The notes: a model not told the origin generated them from the letters alone. A stretch of DNA of 64,000 nucleotides from Rhipicephalus microplus (GCF_043290135.1 NC_134700.1:237802088-237866087); one strand, 5' to 3'; positions 36,604 to 49,777 are shown, counted from the stretch's first letter. A program made the numbers and translations.

Positions 36604-37538
36604 CCAAACATTGAAGCGCTAAGTAACTGGTCGTGTGTAGAATAAAGGCACACTAGATGAACTTCGACTAACAATTTTTCTTATAGGACTTTTAACAGCA
36701 AGTTAAATTTAAATTTCACATCGAAATCTCAGCAGCTGGATGTCACTGTGACAACACAGACATCTGCCTGTTATACCACACATTTGATAAATAAAACTTT
36801 CCAACACTTGCTATGACAAGTCAGTTTTCTAAGAATATCATGCAATTCTATAAATAAAGACACATGCAGAGTTCCATCACAGCAAGCATGTGCGAGTGTC
36901 AAAGCATGCATTTCTTTTTTCATGCACTTTCTGGCCTACAAGCATTAAAATCCAGCAAGCGCTTATAAAAATTTTTACATTCACAATTCAATTATACATG
37001 AAGTGTGCAGAACTAAATGTGCACATCAAAATAATCACAATGTGCTATAAGAGTAAACTTTCTGCAGTTCTCTCTTATTTACCGCAGCCATGCACAGCAG
37101 AGAACCCTAGAAAGACTATCGTGGTGTCATAGCATATATTTTCAATACCACAGCCCCCTAACAACTTTGTTTCTATATTGAGGATGTGGCTTTTGCATTG
37201 ACATGTCGTCATAGTGGGTGTTCTGGGGAGACAAACTTGCGACATTCTAGCAGCAGATCTGTCATCTACTTGTAATGCCCGTAAACGACCACAAATGAAT
37301 TGTCATGATCCCAACAGCAATTCATGCAATTTACACAGCATGCAGACTTGGTGCACGTGTTCATTTGTCAAGATAAATGTCCATTGTGGTGGGGCTGGCT
37401 TGCAGAGCTCAGCGATGAGAACGTTACAAAAGAGGCGAAACATTCTCAATGTGTTATCTGAGCCCTAGTGTGGAAAGTGCTAGCAATGCACACAAACGAA
37501 ATAAAAATGTTCCTTTTGCTTTGTCTCAAAATCATGTC
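36604..37538. other. No gene seen
   Basis: AT-rich, no recognisable gene or repeat. Confidence 0.3.
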
Positions 37539-37553
37539 AGTACTTTAGGAATA

Positions 37554-37733
37554 ATTGATTGATTTGTGGGGTTTAACGTCTCAAAGCTACTATTTGATTA
37601 TGAGAGACGCCGTAGTGAAGGGCTGCGGAAATTTTGACCACCTGGGGTTCTTTAACGTGCACCCAAATCTGAGTACACGGGCCTACAACATTTCCGCCTC
37701 CATCGGAAATGCAGCCGCCACAGCCGGGATTTG
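37554..37733 (-). mobile_element. 5'-truncated Ruka SINE
   Basis: Tail and body are present but the element stops within the B-box region (CAGCCGGGATTTG), so the tRNA head is missing. A perfect 15-bp duplication AGTACTTTAGGAATA flanks it (37539-37553 and 37734-37748). Confidence 0.88.
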
Positions 37734-38059
37734 AGTACTTTAGGAATAGTCGAGTGAAGTCTGCAAAAGCTGTCAATACATCGACATATATTGCTGTCCT
37801 TTCATACACTCCTAAGGATTACTGGATGTAATAGAAAGAACAAGCGTTAGAAATAACACATCGTTCATTGAAAGCAGGTGTAAAGCAAAATGATTTGGAA
37901 GAGCATGCACTGCATTATCGGGCTGTCACTAAATACGCCTGCCACAATATGCTACCAAATGTGTGTAAAACTGGCCTGTGTGGAACTAGCTTACAAGAGA
38001 ACATTCGTGCACTGGATACCTAGACAAGAACGACACAAAGGCTGGCATGAAAGCAATCT

Positions 38060-38065
38060 TTTAAT
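38060..38065 (-). terminator. RpS13: Poly(A) signal ATTAAA of RpS13
   Basis: ATTAAA on the minus strand begins 7 bases after the RpS13 stop codon, implying a 3'UTR of only about 20-40 bases. That is usual for ribosomal protein mRNAs. Confidence 0.6.
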
Positions 38066-38071
38066 GGCAGC

Positions 38072-38341
38072 TCAGGCAACAAGGGCCGAAGCTGTGGAGG
38101 ACTCGTACCTCCAGGTGGGAGCCAGGATACGCTTTGCCTTGTAGTAGCGCACCAGCCTGTGGATTCGGCTCTCGACCAAAATGAGACGGAACTTGGAGTC
38201 GCGGTCCTTGCGGTTGCGCTCTAAGTGCTTGCGGATGGCCACAGCCTTCTTGATCAGTGAGTACAAGTCCTCTGGAAGGTCAGGGGCTAGGCCCTTGCCC
38301 TTCAGGATGCGCAGGATCTTGTTGCCAGTCACCCAGCGCAC
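38072..38341 (-). CDS. RpS13: Ribosomal protein S13 (uS15), last coding exon
   Basis: Encodes residues 63-151 of the 40S subunit protein RPS13. Seen: [40 protein letters not shown], '[19 protein letters not shown]' and the invariant C-terminus [11 protein letters not shown], then TGA at 38074-38072. The exon follows an acceptor TGCAG at 38346-38342 and starts in phase 0, matching the donor of the upstream exon at 43966. The frame is intact and residue count fits the family exactly, so this is a real gene rather than a processed pseudogene, which would lack the intron. Known role: binds 18S rRNA in the small subunit. The Trp in VRWVTG is Phe in most relatives I recall. Confidence 0.95.
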   Translation of the reverse strand: MRWVTGNKILRILKGKGLAPDLPEDLYSLIKKAVAIRKHLERNRKDRDSKFRLILVESRIHRLVRYYKAKRILAPTWRYESSTASALVA

Positions 38342-40921
38342 CTGCAGTTGCCAGGAAAAGACACTGAACTCAACTTACCCATCACGATTAAAACACGTAC
38401 CATATTTCCTTTTGTATAAACAGGGGTGCAACAGCCAAAATAGAATTTGGAGCAGCAAAATGTTACTTTTGAAACACTAAAAATCGTATCTGGAGCAGGT
38501 TCTAGGGAAAAACATTAATTTTTTTTTATCACGAAAACCAAGTTTAGAGCAGTATCAAAAGAAGGCTTACATTAAAAAAAAAGATATGTACAAACCATTC
38601 AACATACCCTAAATCGTGCAGAGTGAATATGAGCACTTCTATCTCAATAAAACTATTTTCAACCACTCCACTCCGCCAAAATGATAAAGTCCACATTAGC
38701 ATTTGCCTTGCCGGTCAAATCCTTTGGCAGATTCTGAGGATTCAAATGTGGATCTGCCAAGCTGGCGACCTTAGGGGGTGGGGAAAAAAAAAACAGACAC
38801 ACTGTTCTGTTTGATTTTCTCGGGGCTGCACAAATGTTAAACAGTGCTCCACACAATTGCCAGTAACTTTTTTAGACGTCAGCGATCATACAAGTAATTC
38901 ACAATTATGCTGCATATACACACATGACTAACTGAACAAACTGTGATGTGACCAGTGAAAATGCCAATAGCCCCTTAAAACTTAAAACACTTTTCCACAC
39001 GTCTCGGTGTTCTGCAGCAGTACACTGAACACCAGGACGCAATCAGTGTACATCGTACTAAACATTGAGCAAAAAAAAAAAAAAGGTAGCATCACATGAC
39101 AATACTGAAGCCCAGGCCTACAAATGAAACTGGGGCATGCTGGGAATGGTTGACTTGAAGACACTAAGCATGCACCCTCCTAGGTTTTTTTTTTCTCCTC
39201 CAGTCATGGTGCCGAGTGCCATGTGCAACAGCTGAGTGAAACTTTTCCTTGGGTCAAAACGAACCCTTTTTATTGATTTAACTTCTGCGAGGACCAAAAG
39301 CAACACTCAAGGAAGATGGCAGAATGTGTATACCCATAAGTGCAACAAATTAATTGTAGTGCCCAGTATAATGAACATTGTTCTAGTGAAAACCATTGTA
39401 CTTACAGCATCCTTAAATTTGTGCATGCTTTTCAATAACTTCTTGGCTAAAAAAAATTTTAAAAAATTTGTTCTACTCTGTAAAAAAATTCAGGTCAGGA
39501 AAGGATATAAACGTGGCAAAGAAATCGTGCAGACAGCATTAAAATAAGGAGGGAAAGAGAACGCCGTGTCAAACCAATAGATGATGTATACAATCGAATC
39601 CAACTATAATGAGGTCCAATACAACTAAATTTCTGCCACAAGTAATTTTCAATTCTCCGTCACCCTGTCACAGTGAATACTTTTCCGTCCATGTCACAGT
39701 GAATACTTTTCCTGGATGTTTCCCCTTGCAGCTTCCATGAAGCCTTTGTGAGTACTACCACATAAAGAAAAGGAGCTTGCCCAGCAGTACCGCAACACCT
39801 CTCTAACAACTCTGCAATTTCTCGTTGGCTCATGAGTTCCAGAGCCGGGCGGACACATCGCAACAACTGTGTCTTTGTCAGCGACATGCTTTCTGCCGCC
39901 AGACACATAACACATCGCCATTAGGGCGTGTTCATACTTGAGAAGTGAGAGAAAAAAATGCCAGAGCGGTCGAAAAACCATGATAACGCACATCAGAAAT
40001 GATCACACTCGTTCTGCCCCCTCCCGCCACCTCTGCATCACTACCTTGACAATTAATTTGAATTTGCCTGCTTTCTGAGAACTGAAGTTTGTACAGGATT
40101 CTAGTTAATCATGCAAAAGGCCGCTGCGATAGCTCAATGGTTAAAGCATCGAACTCGTTATTCAAATCATGCAAAGTAGTGAAACGAAACAGCTCACACC
40201 TTTCAGCAGTCAGCAGAAACGACACGAGCGAACGCAACGACGGCGGCATATTCAGCCGGCTGTACACAAACGCGAGACAGGTTGGGGCATGCAGACTTGC
40301 CGCTGCTGCACCATCTAATTGCAGAGTTCTCGGCGATCGTAATTCAAACCAGGCTCTCAATGACCATGTCCTTGTTGAGGCCTTCAAGCTTCATCGTGCT
40401 GCACGGATAGTTTGCGATTTGAGCCTATGTGAGCCACCGCCAACTGCGTTGTCGCCACGTTGAATCTGTGGCCCGCTGGTTAGATCACGTAGTTTTATCT
40501 AGCGCAGCCAAGGCCGTGAAGCGGAAAATGGATCCGTCTTCGTGTGGCGGAAAAATGGGTCTTGGACTGATCCTTGCGCGCCGGCCACGTGGCATAGCTT
40601 TCAGGCCAGTTTCCAGAGAGTTTCGCCACTTTCGCTCTCTTCGAGAGCCAAGTGTAAACGCGCCCTTAGAATGCTCGGCGAGAGATCGCCCCTACGCCAT
40701 AATGCGGGCAGTGGGTCTAATGCGCGTGCGGGCTTCAGTAAAATCGTTCTTCAGGAACCTTTGATGCAGCGCTCGAAATGAAAGCACTGCTCATAGTCAC
40801 TATCCTTGCAATGATGAATGCCACCGGCAGTGTCATGAAGGCACACACATTGCCAGCGCGCAGCAGGTCCAACAGTGACAAAGTTCTGCTGCAACCAATG
40901 AGAACACAAAGTGGAGGACAA

Positions 40922-42930
40922 ATTTTTCGGACCCTCAAGGGACCGCGAAAATGTCCGAAAAATCGGGCAGCCCCAAAAAGCAAATGTGCTCCCAAAATGA
41001 TCACTTTATTGCTTACTATTGAGCTGGAGGGCGGAAAAAGTGATTCATCTTCTTCTGGACCATGTTTCACTTCCGTGCGAGCATATCCGCCCGCATTTCG
41101 GCTAGAGTTGTCGTGTCGCTGTAAGCCGACGAAAGAGTTGCGAGCACTTGCATCAGCTCAGCTTGCGTCGGCTGTGTTGTTGCAGGTAAGCTGTCGTCGT
41201 CATCGTCGCTCTCTGACTCTGCAAGCACTTGGCGTACGATTTCCTCATCCATGAGGCCAGCGCAAAGTTCTAACTCGCTGTCCATACACACAAACTCGGA
41301 AAACGAGACATCTGAAGTGCCCCAAGCAAATCGACCGAGTACGCTTTTCCGTTGTCGAGGCACACCACCGCACGCGAAAGCAAGCGTGGCCGATAGTTCA
41401 CTTTGAGAGTGCGTATGACACCCTGGTCTATCGGTTGTAGGACAATTGTCGTGTTCGGTGGCAAGACCTCGACGTGCACAACCTTCAAGTTGTTTATGTG
41501 TCCGTGCACAGCGCAGTAGTCGACAAACAGCACAATTTTGCGGCCTTCTAGATGAAATTTGCCATCTAGTCTTCTCACATCGCTTTCAAAAATCTTCTGC
41601 ATTACCCAGGCCTTTTTGTTGGCCTCGTACGAAACTGGCGGGGACTTTACACCTTTAAAACACCTCGAAGCTTTCGACTTGCCAATGACGAGCACCAGCA
41701 GTTTTTCTGTGCCCGACATATTGCTACCGATTAGTACAGTAACTCGCTCCTTACTATGCTTCCCACCATGACAAGGGTCACCAGCAAAGGCAAGAGTCTT
41801 TTCTGGCATCAGCTTGAAAAAAAGTCCGGTCTCGCCACAGTTCAAAGTATCGTCTGGCGAGTACTGCTGTAAAAGAGACTGCAGCTTTTCAAGGCGGTAG
41901 TTCACAACGTCGCTGAGAGCTGCACTATCACTGCAGTTTTTTCAAACTGAAGTCGGAGTGCTTCTTAAGTTTTTGAGCCAGCCGTCACTGACCTTAAATC
42001 CTTCAATGTTCATTTGAAACGCCATCATCTCAGCTTTCTGTTTAAGGAGGCCCCCAGAGACTGGAACCTTGCTGGCCACTGTCGACTTCAGCCATACGAG
42101 TAGGGCCTCCTCGAGCTTGGGGTTGGTACCTTGGCTGACATTTTTCTGACGACATCCAGTGGACTTTTCCACCGCATCCAAGATCTTCCGTTTGTTTTTG
42201 ATGTAGTCCGAAAGAGCCCGTTTTGAAATATGAAACTCTTTCGCAACGTCCGCCCGCGATCGGCCACTTTCCGTGACAAACTGGTCTTTTAGTTCTGCTT
42301 TCGATTTCTGTTGGCGCCAGTTAAGTGCCCTCATCAGCCTCCAGGGCGCCTATTGACTCACAATGGTGCGCGTCTCGCCTTAAACTAGGTTAACCCCGCG
42401 GATGGCAGCTTTTTTCGCAGTCGACATGGTGCCATATTTGCTGCGCTTCACCGGAGCTCTCGAGGCAGACGACAACATCGACGATCCCCTATCCATTATA
42501 AATGAGCACAGTTAGCTAGGCAACACGCAGTGAACACGTGGAACATGCACAGACAAACAGTCAGTCGTTGCGTTCCTGTCAATCCAACGGTCACAGCAGA
42601 GAAGAAATTTTTTTCGGCAGCGACGCTGATGCGGAAATAGCCTCGATCCAGCATTTCGAGGTAGCCACCCTAGCGGAGCTAAAGGCCGCGCGCACGGCCA
42701 GCACCAATTCGAGGCTACTGAAGAAAAAAAGTAAACAAACGATGGCAGCGGCGCGAAAAAATGCTGGCAGTCGGCTCGACTGACGCTTGAAAGTCCGAAA
42801 TATCGAACAGACCGTCCTCAAGTGTCCGAAATTTCGAGCTGCGAAGTACATTAACTTATAGGGTATGTCCTGGTGCCGGGTAAATGTCCGAATTATCAAG
42901 CGTGTCCGAAAACTTGGGCGTCCGAAAAAT
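40922..42930 (-). mobile_element. Tigger/pogo-like DNA transposon, degenerate
   Basis: Inverted matching ends of about 18 bp are visible: ATTTTTCGGACCCTCAAG at 40922-40939 and, as reverse complement, ATTTTTCGGACGCCCAAG at 42913-42930. Further GTCCGAAA-type subrepeats lie near both ends. A broken transposase gene is inside. I could not find a TA target duplication, so the true ends may lie slightly outside. Confidence 0.65.
41067..42334 (-). pseudogene. Tigger-like DDE transposase, inactivated
   Basis: Segment 42334-41945 encodes the N-terminal DNA-binding part: MRALNWRQQKSKAELKDQ, a helix-turn-helix SRADVAKEFHISKRALSDY, and a CENP-B-type second HTH ending KVSDGWLKNL. A TGA at 41944-41942 interrupts; the same frame continues (LEKLQSLLQQYSPDDTLN) into the DDE_1 core. 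Seen there: 'NCGETGLFFKLMPEKTLAF' where the family has NADETGLFFK (first Asp replaced by Gly), 'IVLFVDYCAVHGH' (second Asp kept, next Asn to Tyr), and LPPNTTIVLQPIDQGVIRTLK. A deletion and frameshift near 41.3 kb separate the C-terminal segment (41363-41067, with an acidic ESESDDDDD run). Clearly non-functional. Confidence 0.88.
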
Positions 42931-43947
42931 CAGTCGTCGTCTGTACGTAGTTGTGTCGACGCGATCATGAAAGACCACGAAAGTATGCAAGTATCCAATG
43001 CACACCATCGCAAAGCAATTTCAATGCTGCTTGCTGCGGACAAAATCTCGGTAGACGCAATGACAGCAACGATCAGGGCAACGATGCAGTTCTGATGGAA
43101 CACGCACGGCACCCGAATTCAAAACCGGGAGCTACTATCTCCTGCAACCACTGCACAGGAAGCCGTGGTCGCTATTCTCGATTGTGAATACGCCCCAAAG
43201 GTACACAGACAAAGCAGTAGAAGACTAAAGGCAATAAAGCCATAAAACAGCATGAAGCGTTACGACTTTCGTGTTGTTCGCATGCAACAATGATAGTGTG
43301 GACCTTTGGCCCACTTGTTCGCGGGGCTGCGCACTAAACACGCTCCAAGGGTAGTCCGAATATTGTAGTTTCTCGTGTACTGGTAACCTGGAAATTTAGC
43401 GCAGCAAAAGTAACTTGACATACTTTCCCCGCATAATGGACGAAAGCTGGAAAAAGCCCTTGTGAAGTTAGGAATGGTTCTGCGGAAATTTATCATTACG
43501 CCTCTATATCGTGAGGACAACTCAAATTCAAAAGTCACACGAAAAAACAGGGGAGAGAGGCATGTAATCATATTGCCATGTGGTTGTGATGGCGAAGAAA
43601 AAACGCAGTTGCTAAAGATAAAATGCTTTGTTGGGCATACTTGTGCCCAGTAAAAAAGCAAGAGCGAAAGCAGCAAGCACAGACGTCTGCAATGCGAACA
43701 AAAGCACAGCATGTTTCTATTTTCACATGTCTCATTGAACATTCCAGCAGCATCGCTGGTGGTCAGGTTAGTTCGAAAATAAACTTATCGAAAGAGTCTA
43801 AAATAATCGGAAGTTTGCAGATGTTCAGGTGCAGTTTTGTGCAAGGTAGCGGTTGCATATACATAGAAAAACAATGTGTGGCAATTTCATAAATTTGGCC
43901 TATAATTCCTCCCCCCCAAACCATAATTATTAGTTTTGTAAAGTTCA

Positions 43948-44176
<229 letters not shown>

Positions 44177-45008
44177 CTGCAGACAAGTTGGAACATGCTA
44201 ATCTAACAAACGTCACAACAAAACATAGCTGGCACAAGATGCCTGAGTCACTATAGAATAGTTGCAAGAACTACAGAACAGTTTACCTACACAACGAAAA
44301 TTCCAGCAAGGTTTTGTTGTTGGGGACAGTGTTGCCAGACTGCTGCAAAATCTTGCAGTTTTAATTGTCCCTACAGTTCTAGCTTTCCTGTAATGTCGTG
44401 CAGTCAACTCTCACTGTTTTGCTAGCCAGTAACCCACGTGCCGCTTCGCGGTTCTCAGAATTTTGCCAGCAACAGTGGTAAGCCAGAGTCAACGGGGAGC
44501 TTGTTCGTGTGCATCACGCCTTCTGCGATGCTATCGAACCAGTCTACCCAACAAACAACGCGCGTCGCTCTGCATAGTAGACACAGCAAGCACAACTACG
44601 TAGGTATTCTACTTAAGAGATGAGATTGCTGTATCGAAATACTGCCCACGATGTCCGAGCTTCTGCGAATCCCTTCAGTTACCCCACTAAACCTGTTGCA
44701 CGTGGGCATCCTATTTATGGTGCACAATTGAGTCTGAACGCGTGAATTCCCTACTTCCAAAGCACGATGATGTCCGAACGGAACATACCATGGTGAAAAA
44801 AAGAGGCTTTGACTAATGCAACAGACACGAGCCATTAATAAAACGGCCGATATTAACAGACTGCGCAGACATGATGGATTACACAGGAACCATATGGGAA
44901 AGCTGCAACTGCTGGGGCGAATAAGTCTGGCAACCGACTTGTGCAACACCAAATCGAAACATGCCAAAATGATTTACAAATACTATTACTAATAATTATT
45001 ATACATAC

Positions 45009-45350
45009 TGTTAACGAAAGGCCCCACGGTTTCTTAGCTAGTGTGCCGCAAGGGCCAACGTCGGGCAGGAAGAATCTAGGCAGTTGCAAGGCAAAAGGCA
45101 GCCGCAGAAAACGAAAGGTTTAATTTATACATGTACAAAACGTGGACGAGAAAGCTGCTTTGACGCTAGCTGAGCCGGCCTTTTATAGGGCAAGGAGGAG
45201 GAGTGTGCACCTCCGCAATTGACACGCGTGCAGCATTTTTGTGGGACGCACCCAGCATCTCCAAACAAAGATGCTGGTTGTCTCTAGTGTCTCTTGTAGG
45301 AAGGCCAGCAAGAGAGGGGGGTGGAGAGAATGCATAGCGCGTTCATAACA
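45009..45350 (-). mobile_element. Solo LTR
   Basis: 342 bp beginning TGTTAACG and ending TTCATAACA, so TGTTA...TAACA terminal inverted repeats, with a 4-bp direct repeat ATAC on both sides (45005-45008 and 45351-45354). On the minus strand it has CCTATAAAAGG (about 45178-45188) followed downstream by ATTAAA (about 45117), as expected of U3-R. No internal retrotransposon genes are adjacent, so it is a solo LTR left by recombination. Family not identified. Confidence 0.7.
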
Positions 45351-45603
45351 ATACACATATATAGGAGAGTTACACGTGATGTCCGCTTAGGGTGCCAGCG
45401 GCGTTCGCCAGTGCTCCGCGGTGGTGCTTATGTTGCACTTTATCGGTTCTGGCAAACGGCGAGTGAGGCCGTGTACGTGAGTGTGCATAACCCTGTAGTG
45501 TGAAAAGATAAGCGTGCAGTTGGGAACGCACAAACCACCAAGATGGACGCACTGCCAATATGACCGCGTGGCGCCATACCTGGGGTTGGGGGGGCATGCA
45601 ACC

Positions 45604-45628
45604 CTACAATAAATAAATAAATAAATAA

Positions 45629-45690
<62 letters not shown>
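45604..45690. repeat. (AAAT)n(AT)n microsatellite
   Basis: About 27 bp of AAAT units pass into about 57 bp of AT units. Confidence 0.95.
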
Positions 45691-45693
<3 letters not shown>

Positions 45694-46659
45694 TGGGCCA
45701 GAAAAGCGCTTTCCCACCCCTCATTGTGCTCGAATTCTTGGGCAGGTAAACTGCCCTGTCGTTTTCGCAACTTATTTATTCAGCAGTTGTAAAACATATT
45801 ACAGTCCATGCAATACTATGAGCATTAAAAGGATTTTGTTTGACCAAAGCTCAAGTTTTCTTAAGGTGGTGGGCCACCTTCAAAAGTCTTTTTTTTTTTT
45901 TCGCGAAATAATATTTTTGTTCTCCCCTTCAACAACACCTCCATTTCTCAATAAAACCCTGGCTGACTTGTCCGCGTCCTCTGCGACGCTTTTCTCGCAA
46001 TGAGCAATTGCACCGCAGAGCGCTCAAGTTTGCAGGCTGTCGACAGGTCCTGCCACACTGGCCAGCTGCTCTCCGTGACTCAGTGCAGGAATGGGCGGCT
46101 GGCTAGGCAAAAATAGATGTTCGGTCGTGAGCACAACATACACTGCGTAGATAACGAAGAACAGCTGTTGATTTCAGGCACTAGTGCAGTAACACATGCC
46201 TAGAAACATGCATCTAAATTTTAACACGGTCGAATGCTACCAACTGAATGTGACTATGTGCCGATGGCAAAGGTGTGTTGTGTGAAATGATATGATACTT
46301 CGGCTTTCCTGCTCACCACCGCAGCATTTATGGACACAAATGCAAGCTAAAGCACGAATTGCTGCGTAGTCCCTTACCTGCGCCGCGCACAAGTGTATAT
46401 ACAGCAGTTAAAGAACCGGGACAATGAGCGTATCACGTATATTATGCTACCTGCCGTTGATGAAACTCTTCCTGGAGTGCTTTACTGAATCACTGAAAAA
46501 TCTAAGAGGCTTACTGATTAGGGTGGAAGCATACGAATTCGAGCGCCAGAAAAGATGTGGACCATTTAGAAAACCCCAATGAAGGATGTGTTCGCATGAG
46601 CCAAAGGGTGACCACAAACACTGCCAAAGCTTACTACTTAAGAGTTTTTATAAAAACTC

Positions 46660-46745
46660 TAATGTTGACTCGAGCGAACAGGTACAAACATTTAGGTATA
46701 AATTTTGCGAGTTGTGTGTACTGGGCTGACAGAAACCTCGTTCAG
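46660..46745 (+). mobile_element. LINE reverse transcriptase scrap
   Basis: A short frame reads RANRYKHLGINFASCVYWAD, resembling the (K)YKYLGVxFxxxLSWxxH motif near the C-terminal end of LINE reverse transcriptases. Only a small part is recognisable. Confidence 0.45.
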
Positions 46746-47919
46746 CGTCCCAATGTTAAATCGCTGAAAGCAAAAGCAATGAATCGGAGAAACATGGCAA
46801 GTGCTGCGCAAAACACGCTCGCAGTTCTTAAGTATTCACCTAGCTGGAACAGCTGTATAATAAACCATACAAGCAAACTTTTTTTTTGCTTCTCTATGGT
46901 CAGTTATATCAGTTATATGAGCGTGCAACAAGAATCATACGTGAAAAAGCCAGGACAAAACAAAAAGCAACCGCAAACGTTGCTTATTTGTTGTAAGATA
47001 CGTGTTAAAACTAGTTCAATCAGTGTACAGACGTGTAAAAGTCGAGCGGCTATTGATGATGAACCTCCTAGCACAGGGGCGCCAAAGGAAGGACACTTGG
47101 AGGAGAGCACGGCTCTCAGATACCACTGAAAACAGCGGTTCACTGGTGCCTTCCGCGGACAACACTGCCCGCTAGAGCGGCGGGCGTCGAGCAACAGCAG
47201 CGGCGTATGTGAAACGAACGCGTGTCTGCGCGTCCCACCGCTCGTCGCTGCCGCTTGTTCGCTCGCATGTGAAACAGGCTATAGGGTTCACTTCTTTGAA
47301 AATCTTTACGCTTCACCAATACGTGCGCTGAAAAACTGTGTACGTAGAATACTATGAAGTAAACAAAGAAAAATTTATTCTTAAAACCTTTGTGACAGAC
47401 AGGTCGAGTGAGGTCAGATCTGTAGCCTCGAAAATTTGAATAGTGCTAAGGTAATACAACACATCTGCCCAGTGAAACACAACATAAAATGCAGATCTGT
47501 GTAAGCAAAATAGGACGATGCATGACAGAACTAGGCACTCAAAAAATTACATTTGTAATGCTGATGATTACGCTCGTAATAAGAAAGTGGCCTTTTCGCG
47601 ATGGCAGTTACAGCAAGCTGGCTCTATTCTTTGGTGTACAGCTCGAGTATTCAAAGCCTTTCGTCTTCAGGCACTCTAGCCATGCCGCTTCTAAGAACTA
47701 GCTCTGCCGAAAACGCGATCAGCGAGTAAATACGCCCCCAGCTGTGGCATTCTGTCAAAGTGATAACGAAGCCCATCACTCCCGTAGCTTGGTGTTTGTG
47801 CCCAACAAAAATGTAATTGTAAGCTTTCCAAACGCAGTTCGAACCAGCCAGCCGCTTTTGATAACAGACATGGGAATCTATGGTCGGTGAAGCGAGCACA
47901 GCAAGCTTGTTGCTACCGT

Positions 47920-48190
47920 GCGCCGAGCATAGGGCGGGGAAGTAGCAGACGACGCGGGCGAGTACGACCCTTGCGATTCTGCGCGCATGCTCCACATTTC
48001 CAAATCTCGCCAGCAGTTGGCGCCCGCGGACCGCCGGCCACGTGCTCACGTGTTCCCCCTAACAGTGGACCGTACTGTACATAGTAAAGGCAGAGTTTCC
48101 GCCCGGGTCTCATGTCAAATCTAATCTTTCTCGGCTGGTGCTTCGGACGCCGGGCCCTTTGGTTCTCCGTGTGTCACGTGATGACGCACG
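47920..48190. promoter_or_regulatory. GC-rich block with three CACGTG E-boxes
   Basis: Contains the doubled motif CACGTGCTCACGTG (about 48040-48053), a further GTCACGTGAT (about 48174), and GCGCATGC (about 47984), an NRF1-like core. Composition stands out against AT-rich flanks. A minus-strand open frame over it starts only with GTG and I cannot assign it. Could be an enhancer or an unrecognised promoter in the proposed RpS13 5'UTR intron. Confidence 0.4.
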
Positions 48191-49777
48191 ATAAAGAGGG
48201 ATATTTTAATGCGATAGTGTTAGAGAGCGTGTATCGTAAAAATTCCGCCATTTGTCCATCTAGCAGAAAACACATCATGCCTTTCCAGAGGCGTTGATCA
48301 AGCAAACAGCACACGCTAAACAATATGCTGCCATATGTGAGGCATTATGACTCTCTTTACGGCCTCCGAAATGGCGAACGCACGGCGTGTATCTTGGAGG
48401 CCACGCAACTTGCTTTAGATCGAAAACCTGTATGTACCATTCGCGCGCGCGCGAGTGTGTGTCTGTGTGCCATATGTGGGACATTGTGAAAAACGTGTCT
48501 CGACTACAGCAGAGCGCCGTTCTAGCAGAGGGAAGTGGCCACACTGCACAGTTGCTTATCAATGGGTGCCTGCGGGACATTCATGTCAAGTAGTGCCCCA
48601 CAAATAACGAGTCATAACGATGCTAACGTTCAAGCACGAGCGACTGGGAGAACTACCCACACTGCCTTATCTGCGACACTTCATGCAGCATCTGTGTCAA
48701 CTAGTGCTCGACGACGAGGGAGGCCCCGCATGACCGATGGCGGAAAAGGCAGAGAGCACGGAGCACGGCATGCTGAGGCTATGCGACGGAAGCGGCGGGA
48801 GAACTTCCATTTGCTGGCTGAACAGAACGACACAAAAACGACAGCGGCGATGGAGCTTATATGGCTCCGCCGTTCAAGCACAGGAAAGTGGCCACACTGC
48901 ACAGCTTTGCTCGTCGATGAGTGCGGGCGGGAATTCACGTCAAGCAGCGTTCCACAACAAGTAGCGTTCCACAACTAACTAAATAGATTAAATAAGACTA
49001 CGGCAACAGTAATTTAGCCACAAATAAGGCGTACGCAGACGACTGAGATTGCAAAGTTATAACCATGTGCGAAAGAAGAGCACCGAGATATCGTCAGTCA
49101 GTTGAAAGCTAAAGCTAATATGTCATCCCCTCTCTGCAATCTTCCAGCTACACCATAGGCTCGGAAGGGAGGCTGTTATCATAACCGCCAGTTAAGATTA
49201 AATACAGACTGTAGTGTTGGTTTTCCTTTTAATCCATCCTAGAAACCGATTGACAAAACAACCCCTTCTGAGAAGCTTGAAACCAGACCAACTACTTTAC
49301 AAATTATAGCGCTTCTCATATGGAACGATTACGATTACGCCAACTCTCTGATGTGTAACAAATTTCACCCTGTGGACAGCTTTTGTCGGCTCGCAACACC
49401 TAAACTCGACAGACGTAATATTTAGGGTTAGCACCAAGCAGCACAACTGAGCACACATCCATACTTGCACCTCTAACGTCAAAAGATAAGTCAACAGGCA
49501 CTAAAAGGCTAATCGCGTTTTTTCTCTGTGCTAATAACGTTAACTTAAAGGAGCACTCTAATAGAAATGTACACCAGCTAAATACAAGAGTTGAAGACGA
49601 CGTCGCAAGGCCGGCCTGACGGTGCTTAGGCCTATGTGACACTCCGAAGATCATTTTCACGAGACCGTGTAAGCTACATTCGTCGAGAAAGTGGCTCACT
49701 CTAACAATTGAAGGCAATTCTCTATTATTTTTCTCAAGTTAACGATAATGGGCGAGCAATATTAAAAGACTACTTAC

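Larger units (their letters stand above)
44177..49777 (-). other. Proposed RpS13 5'UTR intron (5.6 kb)
   Basis: If the exon at 49778-49826 is correct, this intron begins GTAAGT and ends CTGCAG on the minus strand. It contains the solo LTR (45009-45350), an (AAAT)n(AT)n tract, a LINE scrap near 46.7 kb and a GC-rich E-box block near 48 kb. I see no other gene. Confidence 0.45.

Noticed and set aside
39591..39640. Tigger-like end CAATCGAATCCAACTATAATG after TA
   Set aside because: No matching inverted end was found nearby, so an element cannot be delimited.
40125..40165. tRNA-like A-box TAGCTCAATGGTTAAAGCATCGAAC-type start
   Set aside because: No B-box at the right distance and no cloverleaf; at most a scrap of a tRNA-derived SINE.
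45175..45190. TATA box CCTATAAAAGG as RpS13 promoter
   Set aside because: It lies inside a solo LTR with clear ends and target duplication, so it belongs to the retroelement. The 49.8-kb promoter is better supported.
47651..48049. Minus-strand 132-codon frame
   Set aside because: Starts with GTG inside an E-box, crosses a GC-rich block and matches no family.
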